Positions 8,322-15,158 of a DNA stretch of 17,119 nucleotides are shown here, piece after piece. The position numbers were made by a program, and so were the translations under genes. The notes under the pieces were generated by a model. It searched no databases, was not told the origin of the DNA, and worked only from the letters and a program-made list of their open reading frames with translations. The stretch is from Paracoccaceae bacterium (GTDB taxonomy: Bacteria; Pseudomonadota; Alphaproteobacteria; Rhodobacterales; Rhodobacteraceae), in contig SLKB01000131.1 in the NCBI GenBank assembly GCA_007134805.1, positions 1 through 17,119 of the forward strand, read 5' to 3'. The stretch's first letter is position 1. Every line of letters begins with the position of its first letter.

Positions 8322-9005
8322 ATGAGCGCTCCGATCTGGCGGCACTCACCGAATTTCGGGCCGCGGCGCAATGGCGCGCGCCCGCAGCTTGTGGTCTTGC
8401 ACTACACCGCGATGGACGATCCGGCAGAGGTTCTGGCGCGGCTGTGCGACCCCTCGACCTCAGTGTCGGCGCATTACGTCATCGGGCGCGACGGAACAAT
8501 CTGGCAACTGGTCGCCGATGCGAACCGCGCCTGGCATGCGGGGCAGGGCGGCTGGCTGGGCGTGGAGGATGTGAACTCGCGCTCGCTCGGGATTGAGCTG
8601 GTCAATACCGGGTGCGAGCCGTTCAGCGCGCCGCAGATGCACGCGCTCAGCCAACTCATGCGCGTGCTGATGACGCGCTGGAGCATCGCGCCCGTCGATG
8701 TGATCGGCCATTCCGACATGGCGCCCGAGCGAAAGGATGACCCGGGCCCCCGCTTCGACTGGCGCAGGCTTGCGCGCGAGGGATACGCGCTCTGGCCCGA
8801 AGGTCTGGGCGCGGACCGACCCCTCGACGCGAGCCTCGATCGGATCGGCTACCCCCCCGGCCCGGGCGCGCAGCGCCTTGCGGCCTTTAGGGCGCGCTTT
8901 CTTCCCGCGGCCTCCGGGCCGGAATGCGTCGAGGACCGGCGCCGGGCCGAAGCCGTCGCAACGGGCTTTTATCGGGCCCGGGGCATTGCGCGGCCGGGCT
9001 ACTGA
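8322..9005 (+). CDS. N-acetylmuramoyl-L-alanine amidase (Amidase_2/AmpD fold)
   Basis: The 227-aa protein is a zinc amidase that cleaves the bond between MurNAc and L-Ala of muropeptides. The Amidase_2 core is complete: the first zinc ligand His27 in VVLHYTAM, SAHYVIGRDGTIWQLV, AWHAG, SLGIELVNTG, then GHSDMAPERKDDPGP with ligand His130 and Asp140 and a conserved Lys138. No signal peptide is visible from ATG 8322, which fits a cytosolic AmpD-like enzyme of peptidoglycan recycling rather than an exported AmiD. The C-terminal 70 residues form an extra helical tail. The ribosome site is weak (GAGCCGGG). An in-frame ATG at 8199 would add a basic, low-complexity extension and was not chosen. Its last 7 bp overlap the 3' end of the opposing DUF2244 gene. 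Confidence 0.88.
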   Translation: MSAPIWRHSPNFGPRRNGARPQLVVLHYTAMDDPAEVLARLCDPSTSVSAHYVIGRDGTIWQLVADANRAWHAGQGGWLGVEDVNSRSLGIELVNTGCEPFSAPQMHALSQLMRVLMTRWSIAPVDVIGHSDMAPERKDDPGPRFDWRRLAREGYALWPEGLGADRPLDASLDRIGYPPGPGAQRLAAFRARFLPAASGPECVEDRRRAEAVATGFYRARGIARPGY

Positions 9006-9535
9006 AGATGGCGTAACGCGCGTGACAAGTCGTCATAGATGGCGGCGCGTTCCTCGGGCGACAGGAATGCGCCCAGTTCGACCTCGCGCCCACCCCCCTG
9101 AATCGTGAGATAATTCTCGATCGGGGCGCCTTTTTCAGCGAGCTTCACCTCGACCCAATAGGGATTGGCCTGCCAGTGTTGCGGCGGCGTGTTGGGGTTG
9201 GTGCGGGTGATCTCGATCTCCTCGCGCGTCAGCCGGAGATCCTCGCACAGCCGCTGGCGCTCGCGCGAATTGCGCTGCAACGCATACCACAGCCCCCAGA
9301 GCGCGAGCCCCGCGAAAGGCAGGAGCCCGTAGAGCACTGGCGTGCCCAGCACTCCGATCAGCGGCAGCGCGAGGAATGCCGCGCTCAGGGCGATGATGCG
9401 CACGAACCCGACAGGGCCCATCGACATGTGCGGCGCGAGGTGCAGGCGATATTCGGCCCCCGCGCCCCGCGCCAGCGCAAAGGCCCCGGGCGGTGTGCCC
9501 GGGGCCCTCGGTGTTATTGTCCAGACGGCTGGCAT
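8999..9535 (-). CDS. DUF2244 domain inner-membrane protein
   Basis: This 178-aa protein matches the DUF2244 pattern. After a variable N-terminus comes YRLHLAPHMSMGPVGF (29-44), then two transmembrane helices (about 43-64 and 66-86), and a cytosolic domain with EEIEITRTNP, NPYWVEV and the ending VELGAFLSPEERAAIYDDL. The function of the family is not established. It sits 24 nt behind ctaD on the same strand, a placement that suggests a part in cytochrome oxidase assembly or membrane fitting. The ATG at 9535 is preferred because MPAVWTITP resembles other family N-termini. However, codons 10-18 coincide with a strong hairpin, and starting at Met37 would remove part of the family block. The gene overlaps the amidase gene tail to tail by 7 bp. 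Confidence 0.82.
   Translation of the reverse strand: MPAVWTITPRAPGTPPGAFALARGAGAEYRLHLAPHMSMGPVGFVRIIALSAAFLALPLIGVLGTPVLYGLLPFAGLALWGLWYALQRNSRERQRLCEDLRLTREEIEITRTNPNTPPQHWQANPYWVEVKLAEKGAPIENYLTIQGGGREVELGAFLSPEERAAIYDDLSRALRHLQ
9482..9506 (-). terminator. Terminator-like hairpin after ctaD, inside the start of the DUF2244 gene
   Basis: GGCCCCGGGC and GCCCGGGGCC are a perfect 10-bp inverted repeat around a 5-nt loop. Read on the minus strand the stem is followed by TTT. It lies 54-78 nt past the ctaD stop, which is where a ctaD terminator would be expected, yet it falls within codons 10-18 of DUF2244. It may attenuate read-through so that DUF2244 is made at a lower level than the oxidase. 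The T tract is short, so termination strength is uncertain. Confidence 0.5.
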
Positions 9536-9559
9536 GCGGTGCCTGGCTCAGCTCTCACG

Positions 9560-11233
9560 TCAATGCGCGGGCTGACGATCCCAGTCCTCGCGCTTCGGCA
9601 ACTGCTCGAACGTGTGCTCGGGCGGTGGCGACGGCAGGGTCCATTCCAGCGTGTCCGCATGCTCGTTCCAGTAGTTCTTCTCGGTCACGCGCGCCCCGTA
9701 GCGCAGCGTGTAGAAGATCACGCCGATGAAGAACAGGAACGAGGCGAAGCTGATGAACGCGCCGATCGAGCTTACATAGTTCCACAGGGCATAGGCCTCG
9801 GGGTAGTCGATATAGCGGCGCGGCATGCCCTGGCGGCCGAGGAAATGCTGCGGGAAGAAAGTCAGGTTCGAGCCGATGAACATTGTCCAGAAATGCACCT
9901 TGCCGGCCCATTCCGGGTATTGTCTGCCCGACATCTTCCCGATCCAGAAGTAGATCCCGGCAAAGAGCGCAAAGACCGCGCCAAGGCTCATCACATAGTG
10001 GAAATGCGCCACCACGTAATAGGTGTCATGATAGATCCGGTCGATCGGGGCTTGCGCCAGCACGATCCCCGTCACCCCGCCCACCGTGAACAGGAACAGG
10101 AAGCCGAAGGCCCAGAGCATCGGCGTCTCGAACGAGACAGAGCCACGCCACATCGTTGCGATCCATGAGAAGATCTTGATGCCCGTCGGCACGGCGATCA
10201 CCATCGTGGCCAGCATGAAATAGGTCTGCTGGGTCAGCGACATCCCGACCGTGTACATGTGGTGCGCCCAGACGATGAAGCCCAGCACAGCGATCGCGAT
10301 CATCGCCCAGACCATCGGCAGATAGCCGAAAATCGGCTTGCGCGAGAAGGTCGCAATCACATGGCTGATGATCCCGAAGCCGGGCAGGATGATGATATAC
10401 ACCTCCGGGTGGCCGAAGAACCACAGGATATGCTGGTAGAGCACCGGATCACCGCCACCGGCCGGGTCGAAGAAGGTCGTGCCGAAATTCCGGTCCGTCA
10501 GCAGCATGGTTATCGCGCCCGCCAGAACCGGCAGCGCCAGAAGGATCATCCAGGCTGTGATGAAGACCGACCAGGCAAAGAGCGGCACCTTGAAGAGCGT
10601 CATTCCCGGTGCGCGCATGTTCAGGAAGGTCGTGATGATGTTGATCGCGCCCAGAATCGAGGACGCGCCCGAGACATGGACCGCGAAGATCGCGAGATCC
10701 ATCGAATAGCCGGCCTCATTGGTCGATAGCGGCGGATAGAGCACCCAGCCCACGCCCGAGCCCAGCTGCCCGTTCCCTCCCGGCGAGAGCACCGATGCAA
10801 CGGCCAGCGCCGAGCCCGCGACAAACAGCCAGTAGCTGAGATTGTTGAGCCGCGGAAAAGCCATGTCCGGCGCCCCGATCTGCAAGGGCATGAAGTAGTT
10901 GCCGAACCCCCCGAAGAGCGCCGGGATCACCACGAAGAACATCATCAGGATGCCATGGGCGGTGACGAGCACGTTCCAGATATGCCCGTTGGGGGTGCAC
11001 TCCCCCTCGGGGGCCGGGGTCAGGCGCGCACCCTCCATGCACATGTAGTCAACGCCGGGGGTCATCAGCTCCATCCGCATGTAGACCGTGAAGGCTACAG
11101 CGATGAAGCCCACGATCCCCGCTGTGAACAGATAGAGGATCCCGATGTCCTTGTGGTTGGTCGACATGAACCAGCGGGTAAAGAACCCGCGTGTGTCTTC
11201 ATGTCCCTGATCATGCGTGGCTGCATCGGCCAT
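9560..11233 (-). CDS. ctaD: aa3-type cytochrome c oxidase subunit I
   Basis: CtaD is the catalytic subunit of the proton-pumping terminal oxidase, an inner-membrane protein of about twelve helices. At 557 aa it is complete, and the cofactor residues are visible. His93 (TAHG) and His412 bind heme a, and His410 binds heme a3. His275, His324 and His325 bind CuB, with Tyr279 in GHPEVY for the His-Tyr cross-link. Proton-path residues are also present: Asp123 (GAPDMAF) and Glu277 for the D channel, Lys353 (PTGIK) and Thr350 for the K channel. This is the standard set of an A-type oxidase. GGAG lies 7 nt before the ATG. No subunit II or III gene is adjacent; the upstream neighbour is lipB and the downstream one is DUF2244. 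The upstream region carries an FNR-like box, so oxygen or redox control is likely. Confidence 0.98.
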   Translation of the reverse strand: MADAATHDQGHEDTRGFFTRWFMSTNHKDIGILYLFTAGIVGFIAVAFTVYMRMELMTPGVDYMCMEGARLTPAPEGECTPNGHIWNVLVTAHGILMMFFVVIPALFGGFGNYFMPLQIGAPDMAFPRLNNLSYWLFVAGSALAVASVLSPGGNGQLGSGVGWVLYPPLSTNEAGYSMDLAIFAVHVSGASSILGAINIITTFLNMRAPGMTLFKVPLFAWSVFITAWMILLALPVLAGAITMLLTDRNFGTTFFDPAGGGDPVLYQHILWFFGHPEVYIIILPGFGIISHVIATFSRKPIFGYLPMVWAMIAIAVLGFIVWAHHMYTVGMSLTQQTYFMLATMVIAVPTGIKIFSWIATMWRGSVSFETPMLWAFGFLFLFTVGGVTGIVLAQAPIDRIYHDTYYVVAHFHYVMSLGAVFALFAGIYFWIGKMSGRQYPEWAGKVHFWTMFIGSNLTFFPQHFLGRQGMPRRYIDYPEAYALWNYVSSIGAFISFASFLFFIGVIFYTLRYGARVTEKNYWNEHADTLEWTLPSPPPEHTFEQLPKREDWDRQPAH

Positions 11234-11374
11234 AGGTTACTCCAGTTCCCGATTCCTGCCGCGTTGACCGCGACTGTTGTCGTGCGAAGGCCCTGCAAAT
11301 CAAGGATCCGGGCCTCATTCTCTCGATGTGCAGCGCACCACGTGATCAGAGCAGTGTGGTACAGCACTCAAGGT

Positions 11375-11403
11375 CTTTTAGAATGTGGCCTGCGCTTGAG
11401 CAA
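11375..11403 (-). promoter_or_regulatory. Candidate sigma-70 promoter of ctaD
   Basis: On the minus strand TTGCTC (11403-11398) and TAAAAG (11380-11375) are separated by 17 nt. This predicts a start near 11368 and a leader of about 135 nt before the ctaD ATG. The FNR-like box would then be centred at about -71.5, a distance used by class I activators. A second possible -10, TATCGA at 11412-11407, would put the box near -40. Confidence 0.4.
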
Positions 11404-11412
11404 TGATCGATA

Positions 11413-11460
11413 TGTCGCATCGAGGGGGTTTTTTGATCCGGATCAATGGCGCATGCGACA
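11413..11460. repeat. 8-bp inverted repeat flanking the FNR-like box
   Basis: TGTCGCAT (11413-11420) and ATGCGACA (11453-11460) are perfect inverted copies 32 bp apart, on either side of the FNR-like box. The arms contain GTCGC and GCGAC, which resemble the GNCGC/GCGNC half-sites described for RegA/PrrA redox response regulators. A role as such a site is inference. Confidence 0.45.
11433..11446. promoter_or_regulatory. FNR/FnrL-type binding site upstream of ctaD
   Basis: TTGATCCGGATCAA is a perfect palindrome fitting the FNR-family consensus TTGAT-N4-ATCAA. It lies 200 bp upstream of the ctaD ATG and 34 bp beyond the lipB stop, so ctaD is the only gene it can readily control. Candidate regulators are FnrL/FnrP or a Dnr-type protein; none is encoded here. 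Whether it activates or represses depends on the real transcription start. Confidence 0.65.
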
Positions 11461-11479
11461 GGATGCCACAGCCAGAGGC

Positions 11480-12157
11480 TCAGCGCTCGAACACATCGGC
11501 GAAGGTCTTGCGCAGCGCCAGATCGAGATCCTCGATCGTCACTGGCAGGCCGAGATCGACAAGCGAGGTCACGCCATGCTCGCGAATACCGCAGGGCACG
11601 ATGCCATCGAAATGGCGCAGATCGGGCTCGACATTGATGGCAAGCCCGTGAAAGCTCACCCAGCGGCGCAGCTTTATGCCGATGGCGGCGATCTTGTCCT
11701 CGGCCGGGGTTCCGTCGGGGGCAGGGGGGCGGTCCGGGCGCTGGACCCAGACGCCCACCCGGCCCGCGCGCCGCTCGCCGCGGATCCCGAATTCGGCCAG
11801 TGTCAGGATCACCCAGTCCTCGAGCGCATCGACGAACCGGCGCAGATCGCGCCCGCGCCGGTTGAGGTCCAGCATCACATAGACCACCCGCTGCCCTGGC
11901 CCGTGATAGGTATATTGGCCACCCCTTCCCGCGACATGCACGGGAAAGCGGTCGGGCGCGGTCAGATCAGCGGGATTGGCGCTCGTCCCCGCCGTGTAGA
12001 GCGGCGGGTGTTCCAGGAGCCAGATCGCCTCGGACGCCACGCCCTGTCCGATGGCTGCCACGCGCGCCTCCATGGCTGCGAGCGTTGCCGCATAATCCGC
12101 GAGCCCCGGCAAAACCAGCCAGTCAACACCCGCATCAGGACAATCCTCACGGCGCAT
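11480..12157 (-). CDS. lipB: Lipoyl(octanoyl) transferase LipB
   Basis: LipB moves the octanoyl group from acyl carrier protein to the lipoyl domains of 2-oxoacid dehydrogenases and the glycine cleavage H protein, in the cytosol. The 225-aa product has the family landmarks: [14 protein letters not shown] (47-60), the substrate pocket [13 protein letters not shown] (77-89), Lys155 in [18 protein letters not shown], and the acyl-accepting Cys189 in [18 protein letters not shown] 12157 gives the usual short lead before [10 protein letters not shown] and has a GGA ribosome site. The in-frame ATG at 12229 would collide with the start codon of the divergent gene. No lipA is nearby. The 245-bp downstream gap contains the control region of ctaD. 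Confidence 0.95.
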   Translation of the reverse strand: MRREDCPDAGVDWLVLPGLADYAATLAAMEARVAAIGQGVASEAIWLLEHPPLYTAGTSANPADLTAPDRFPVHVAGRGGQYTYHGPGQRVVYVMLDLNRRGRDLRRFVDALEDWVILTLAEFGIRGERRAGRVGVWVQRPDRPPAPDGTPAEDKIAAIGIKLRRWVSFHGLAINVEPDLRHFDGIVPCGIREHGVTSLVDLGLPVTIEDLDLALRKTFADVFER

Positions 12158-12169
12158 CAAGAATCCGTT

Positions 12170-12183
12170 AGGGGAAAGCCCCT
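12170..12183. other. Small hairpin in the lipB/PGB-protein divergent region
   Basis: AGGGG and CCCCT form a 5-bp stem with an AAAG loop, between the divergent starts at 12157 and 12228. TATGAT (12193-12198) beside it could be a -10 for the plus-strand gene. No good -35 is visible at either side. Confidence 0.25.
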
Positions 12184-12227
12184 GAGTCGGGATATGATAT
12201 TGGCCTGTTTGCTTTGGGGGATTTGAC

Positions 12228-13895
12228 ATGATCGGGAAATACTCTCTGGTTGCCATCTTGTCCATCAGCGTGAGCGCCGTCCCATTCGAGGCGGCGCGGG
12301 CGCAAGAGGGGATCGTCGGCGGGATCATCGGCGGCATCATCGGCGGCGCGATCGCCAATCAGCAGCGCCCGGTCCCGCAGCAACGCGTGCAGACCCAGCA
12401 GCGGCCGCGCGTCCAGCAGGCCCGGCCCACAGTCAACACTGCCCAGCGCCAGCAGAACCGCGCGGTGCAGACCGCGCTCAATCATTTCGGCTGGAATGTC
12501 GGCTCGGCCGACGGGGTGATCGGCCCGCGCTCGCGCGAGGGGATCTCGCGCTATCAGGCGTTTCTTGGCTTCGGGGCAACGGGCCAGCTGTCCGAGTTCG
12601 AGCGCAACATCCTGCTCACGGCGCATCAGCGCGCGATCATCGGCGGACCGGCTGTCGCGCAGACGGTCGCTGCGCATCCGCAGGGGCTGCGCGGGCTGGT
12701 CCTTGCCGTGCGCGACGAGATGTCGGGCCGCCCTGCCGCCGCCGTGCAGACAGCGGGCACTTACGGCCTGCCTGCAGTGGTTGCCGCCGCAGTGGACGAG
12801 ATCGCGGCCTCCTCCGACCCGAGCGCCATGCAACTCGTCCAGCGTGCGGGCTTCATCCAGCTGGCCGATCTCAATGGCGACGGGCGCACCGATTACATCA
12901 TCGACACGTCGGTGACCGGCAGTGCCTTCTGGTGCAGTGCTCAGGCCTGCACGGTGCAGGTGTTCGTGTCGACGCCCGATGGCTATGTGCGCAATGATTT
13001 CCAGGCCTTCAATGTCACTCCCGCGATGTTTCGCTGCACGCGCGGCACCTGCGAGTTGGGCGAGAGCAGCGCACCCGTGACCGTGGCCGCCCCGCCGGCC
13101 CCGGAGATCGCGCCCACGCGTGAGGTCGCGCTTTCGGTCCCCTCGGCGCATCCGGCCGCGCGCATGCCAGAGCCGGAGCCGGCCACTGCGCCCGCCATTC
13201 CGAATTTCTTCGGCAGCGGCACTGCGGCCGAGCGCTCGCTCGCGTCGCATTGCAACCGTGTCGGGCTGGTGAGCACGGCCAATGGCGGGCTTGCGACGCG
13301 CGAGACGATGACCGATCCGACCCTCGTTCTGAATGAGCAGTTCTGCCTCGCGCGGACCTTCTCGGTCACGAAGGGCGAGGAAATGATGACGCAGGTGCAG
13401 GGCGTCACTCCGGACCAGATCGTGGCGCAATGCCGCTCTTTTGCGCCTGCGCTGGCCCCGCAGGTCGCCGCGCTCAGCGTGCAGCCCAGGGACGAGGTCA
13501 TCCGCGAAATGAGCGCCTTCGTGATCCAGTCGGGGATGAGCACCGACCAGCTTGCCGCAACTGCGCGGATCTGCCTCTCTGTCGGCTACAAGCTTGATGA
13601 CATGGCGCTCGCGCTCGGCTCGGGGCTGTTGCTTGTCAGTCTTGGCGAGCGGGCCTATGGCGAGTTGATGGGGCATCACCTGATGCTCGGCTACGGTCTG
13701 GCCGGGCGCAAGGATCTTGCCATGGCGTGGTATGAGCTTGGGCTCGATCCGGCCAAGACGGAAGTCATTGCACCGATGCAGTCGGATCGCGACCTTCTGC
13801 TGCGCGCCGCCCTCTTCCCCAAAGAGGCTGCCACCCAGCCCCCGGCCGCGGCGCAGCCTGTCGCCCTTCCGTCCTTCGTGCTCACGCAGGACTGA
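12228..13895 (+). CDS. Secreted peptidoglycan-binding-domain protein with glycine zipper
   Basis: The 555-aa protein begins with a signal peptide, likely cut after ARA at residue 25. A glycine zipper follows at once ([15 protein letters not shown], 28-42), which could insert in or pack against a membrane. A Gln/Arg/Pro-rich linker (45-76) leads to a PG_binding_1-like domain (about 77-132: [21 protein letters not shown], then [14 protein letters not shown]). A middle domain has an EF-hand-like DLNGDGRTD (214-222) and two cysteine pairs (236/241 and 270/275). After a Pro-rich spacer, an alpha-helical C-terminal half holds further cysteines (HCNR, QFCL, QCRS, ICLS). The function is unknown; cell-wall anchoring of an envelope protein is likely. 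GGGGGA precedes the ATG. It is divergent from lipB by 70 bp and stands alone, followed by tRNA-Leu. Confidence 0.82.
   Translation: MIGKYSLVAILSISVSAVPFEAARAQEGIVGGIIGGIIGGAIANQQRPVPQQRVQTQQRPRVQQARPTVNTAQRQQNRAVQTALNHFGWNVGSADGVIGPRSREGISRYQAFLGFGATGQLSEFERNILLTAHQRAIIGGPAVAQTVAAHPQGLRGLVLAVRDEMSGRPAAAVQTAGTYGLPAVVAAAVDEIAASSDPSAMQLVQRAGFIQLADLNGDGRTDYIIDTSVTGSAFWCSAQACTVQVFVSTPDGYVRNDFQAFNVTPAMFRCTRGTCELGESSAPVTVAAPPAPEIAPTREVALSVPSAHPAARMPEPEPATAPAIPNFFGSGTAAERSLASHCNRVGLVSTANGGLATRETMTDPTLVLNEQFCLARTFSVTKGEEMMTQVQGVTPDQIVAQCRSFAPALAPQVAALSVQPRDEVIREMSAFVIQSGMSTDQLAATARICLSVGYKLDDMALALGSGLLLVSLGERAYGELMGHHLMLGYGLAGRKDLAMAWYELGLDPAKTEVIAPMQSDRDLLLRAALFPKEAATQPPAAAQPVALPSFVLTQD
12311..12346 (+). 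repeat. Three tandem 12-nt repeats encoding the glycine zipper
   Basis: The units GATCGTCGGCGG, GATCATCGGCGG and CATCATCGGCGG lie head to tail and encode the repeating I-[VI]-G-G of the zipper. The length is a multiple of three, so slippage would change zipper length without breaking the frame. Confidence 0.7.
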
Positions 13896-13974
13896 GCTGG
13901 ACGCGCCCCTGCCAGCGGTCCCGCGACGCGCTCGCGCGAAGGTCGGTTTCTGCCCGGGATCCGTGAATTTTCCT

Positions 13975-14002
13975 CTTCACTTTCCCCGATTCAGGTTGTA
14001 AT
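13975..14002 (+). promoter_or_regulatory. Candidate promoter of tRNA-Leu
   Basis: CTTCAC (13975-13980) and TGTAAT (13997-14002) are spaced 16 nt apart, 20 nt before the tRNA. CCGATT/AATCGG (13986-13991 and 14000-14005) form an inverted repeat over the -10. The match is weak, but the AT-richer stretch stands out from its surroundings. Confidence 0.3.
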
Positions 14003-14021
14003 CGGCGGGGGTCAGCGACGT

Positions 14022-14108
14022 GCGGTCGTGGCGGAATTGGTAGACGCGCAGCGTTGAGGTCGCTGTGGGGTAACTCCCGTGGAAGTTCGAGTCTTCTCGA
14101 CCGCACCA
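14022..14108 (+). tRNA. tRNA-Leu, anticodon GAG
   Basis: The 87-nt gene folds as a class II tRNA. The acceptor arms GCGGTCG (14022-14028) and CGACCGC (14098-14104) pair perfectly and are followed by A and an encoded CCA. The anticodon stem CAGCG/CGCTG encloses the loop TTGAGGT, giving anticodon GAG, which reads CUC and CUU leucine codons. A long variable arm (about TGGGGTAACTCCCG) and the T arm GTTCGAGTC are present. It faces away from the genes that follow, and its 3' side borders a patch of apparently acquired DNA. Confidence 0.96.
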
Positions 14109-14122
14109 GAAATCCTGATACG

Positions 14123-14146
14123 ATCATGAAATCAAAGTGTCATGAT
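14123..14146. repeat. 7-bp inverted repeat just past the tRNA
   Basis: ATCATGA (14123-14129) and TCATGAT (14140-14146) are perfect inverted copies around a 10-nt spacer, 15 nt after the tRNA CCA. It may act in tRNA 3' processing or termination, although no T tract follows. It also covers the stop codon of the broken HTH gene on the other strand. Confidence 0.4.
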
Positions 14147-14401
14147 GATGGGTTGCTGCGCAGCCCTCCAGCCAGGTGCCGAGGGTTTCCACCGATTCCT
14201 CGATCTTGGCCCGGCGCCAGTCGTCTTGCTGCCCGACTTTTCAGGTTTCAGCATCGCATCCTTGGGCCACCGATTCCAGAGCGTGTTCCTGTGACAGCCG
14301 AGCAGGTCGGCGACCTGGCAGACGCCAAGCATGAGCGGCTCGCAGTGTTGCGATGCTGCCTCGGTGGCCTCTCGGTCAAGACCGCACGCACTTGAGCGCA
14401 A
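14124..14401 (-). pseudogene. AlpA/excisionase-like HTH gene, apparently frameshifted
   Basis: The minus strand encodes a helix-turn-helix of the AlpA/excisionase kind, MLGVCQVADLLGCHRNTLWN from ATG 14332; a TTG at 14401 is the other possible start. This frame then runs into unlikely residues and stops at 14132. From about 14236 another frame continues sensibly with QQDDWRRAKIEESVETLG and WLEG, ending at 14124. That second frame is closed upstream by a TGA, so joining the two needs a one-base shift in the GGGC near 14231-14236. Joined, they make about 70 aa, the normal size for AlpA, with the W-R-R-A-x-I-E ending typical of such proteins. AlpA-like factors control excision or integrase genes of elements that sit at tRNA genes, and this one lies 15 nt from tRNA-Leu. 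No integrase remains. It could instead be an intact unrelated 89-aa ORF. Confidence 0.42.
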
Positions 14402-14405
14402 CGGA

Positions 14406-15089
14406 TCATGTCACCCGCAGATCCGACACCTGGGCCACGACGCGGGCCGGAGTATTCTCGCTGTTCGACGAGACGGCCACAGCCACAAGCCTGTCGAGTG
14501 AGGCGCCGAAGACCCGCGGGAAGTCCTGTGCCAGATCAACCGACTCGGAAAACCGGCCGGTTTGTGCGGGCCGGGCGATCAGGTTGCGCAACCTGTCTGG
14601 CGCGTGAGGACTGGGCACGACTGATCCGGTTGGCAGGTTCCCGCCCCAGGTGTACATCAGCACTTGCGCCGACCGATTTGTCATCAGCCGGCGAATGCTG
14701 GTATCGGGTCCAACCCTTGCTGCCGCCGCAGCGGACATGCTGACAAAGAACATCCCGAGGTTGCGATCATCGTTTCCGATCTGCGACAGATCGGATGGAG
14801 GAACCGAACTCTCAACATGCCATGACCAGGAGGCGCGCGTCGCCGCGCGCATCTCGTCGGGCAATATCCGGTAGAGGATCGAGGACGACCCGTCCGCAAT
14901 CACGCTCAGGGAAGACTGGCGCAACTCGAACCTGTTGGGTGTCAGGCGCCGGAAGGTGAGATGATCCCAGGCCGAATCGAACAGGACAGTGTTCGCCGCC
15001 GCAGGAGGTGCCGTTATCAGTGTGGCACCAAGTGCGGCACCAACACCTGTAGCAAGCGCCTGGCGGCGTGTGAATGTGACGTTCAGCAT
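14406..15089 (-). CDS. DUF3047 protein with Tat signal
   Basis: The 227-aa product starts with a twin-arginine-like leader (TRRQALATGVGAALGATL, 7-24, then AAA before about residue 33), so it is probably exported folded. The mature part follows the DUF3047 pattern: an early beta segment (NRFELRQSS), SWSWHVESSVPPSDLSQIGNDDRNLGMFFVS (88-118), LMYTWGG (144-150), a linker, then FSESVDLAQDFPRVFG and VAVAVSSNSENTPARVVAQVSDLRV. The family's role is not known; it may bind a ligand in the periplasm. ATG 15089 was chosen because AGGAG lies 8 nt upstream. ATG 15116 and 15158 lack this and extend the leader oddly. The gene is isolated between the broken HTH gene and a stretch without genes, which fits acquired DNA. 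Confidence 0.75.
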   Translation of the reverse strand: MLNVTFTRRQALATGVGAALGATLITAPPAAANTVLFDSAWDHLTFRRLTPNRFELRQSSLSVIADGSSSILYRILPDEMRAATRASWSWHVESSVPPSDLSQIGNDDRNLGMFFVSMSAAAAARVGPDTSIRRLMTNRSAQVLMYTWGGNLPTGSVVPSPHAPDRLRNLIARPAQTGRFSESVDLAQDFPRVFGASLDRLVAVAVSSNSENTPARVVAQVSDLRVT

Positions 15090-15120
15090 TGCACGACTCC
15101 TGTGCGATTTCTTCATCCTG

Positions 15121-15133
15121 GTATCCGGGATAC
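15121..15133. promoter_or_regulatory. Operator-like palindrome before the DUF3047 gene
   Basis: GTATCC-G-GGATAC is a perfect 6-1-6 palindrome that overlaps the candidate -10 and start point of the DUF3047 promoter. This is where a repressor would act. No regulator gene is present to match it. Confidence 0.35.
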
Positions 15134-15158
15134 ATCCACCGTGGCCGCGAAGTTTCAA
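15129..15158 (-). promoter_or_regulatory. Candidate promoter of the DUF3047 gene
   Basis: On the minus strand TTGAAA (15158-15153) and TGTATC (15134-15129) are 18 nt apart. A start near 15122 would leave a leader of about 33 nt containing the AGGAG ribosome site. Confidence 0.35.

Noticed and set aside
8199..8322. Longer amidase starting at ATG 8199
   Set aside because: The added segment is Ala/Arg/Pro-rich, contains a perfect hairpin and does not look like a signal peptide.
9176..10168. Open frame of 330 codons on the plus strand opposite DUF2244 and ctaD
   Set aside because: A charged, low-complexity shadow of two recognised minus-strand genes.
10955..12226. Open frame of 423 codons on the plus strand across ctaD 5' end, the gap and lipB
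   Set aside because: It is antisense to two certain genes and has no recognisable motif.
12157..12229. Longer lipB starting at ATG 12229
   Set aside because: The start codon would overlap the divergent start at 12228, and the extra residues are not part of the LipB family. ATG 12157 gives the normal N-terminus.
12168..13679. Open frame of 503 codons on the minus strand, antisense to the peptidoglycan-binding protein gene
   Set aside because: It is rich in Arg/His/Asp with no domains, signal or ribosome site, while the plus-strand frame has a signal peptide and a recognisable domain. Long antisense frames are common at this GC content.
14378..14390. Second copy of the tRNA-Leu 3' end (attachment repeat)
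   Set aside because: Only about 8 nt (GACCGCAC) match the end of the tRNA, which is expected by chance in this composition.
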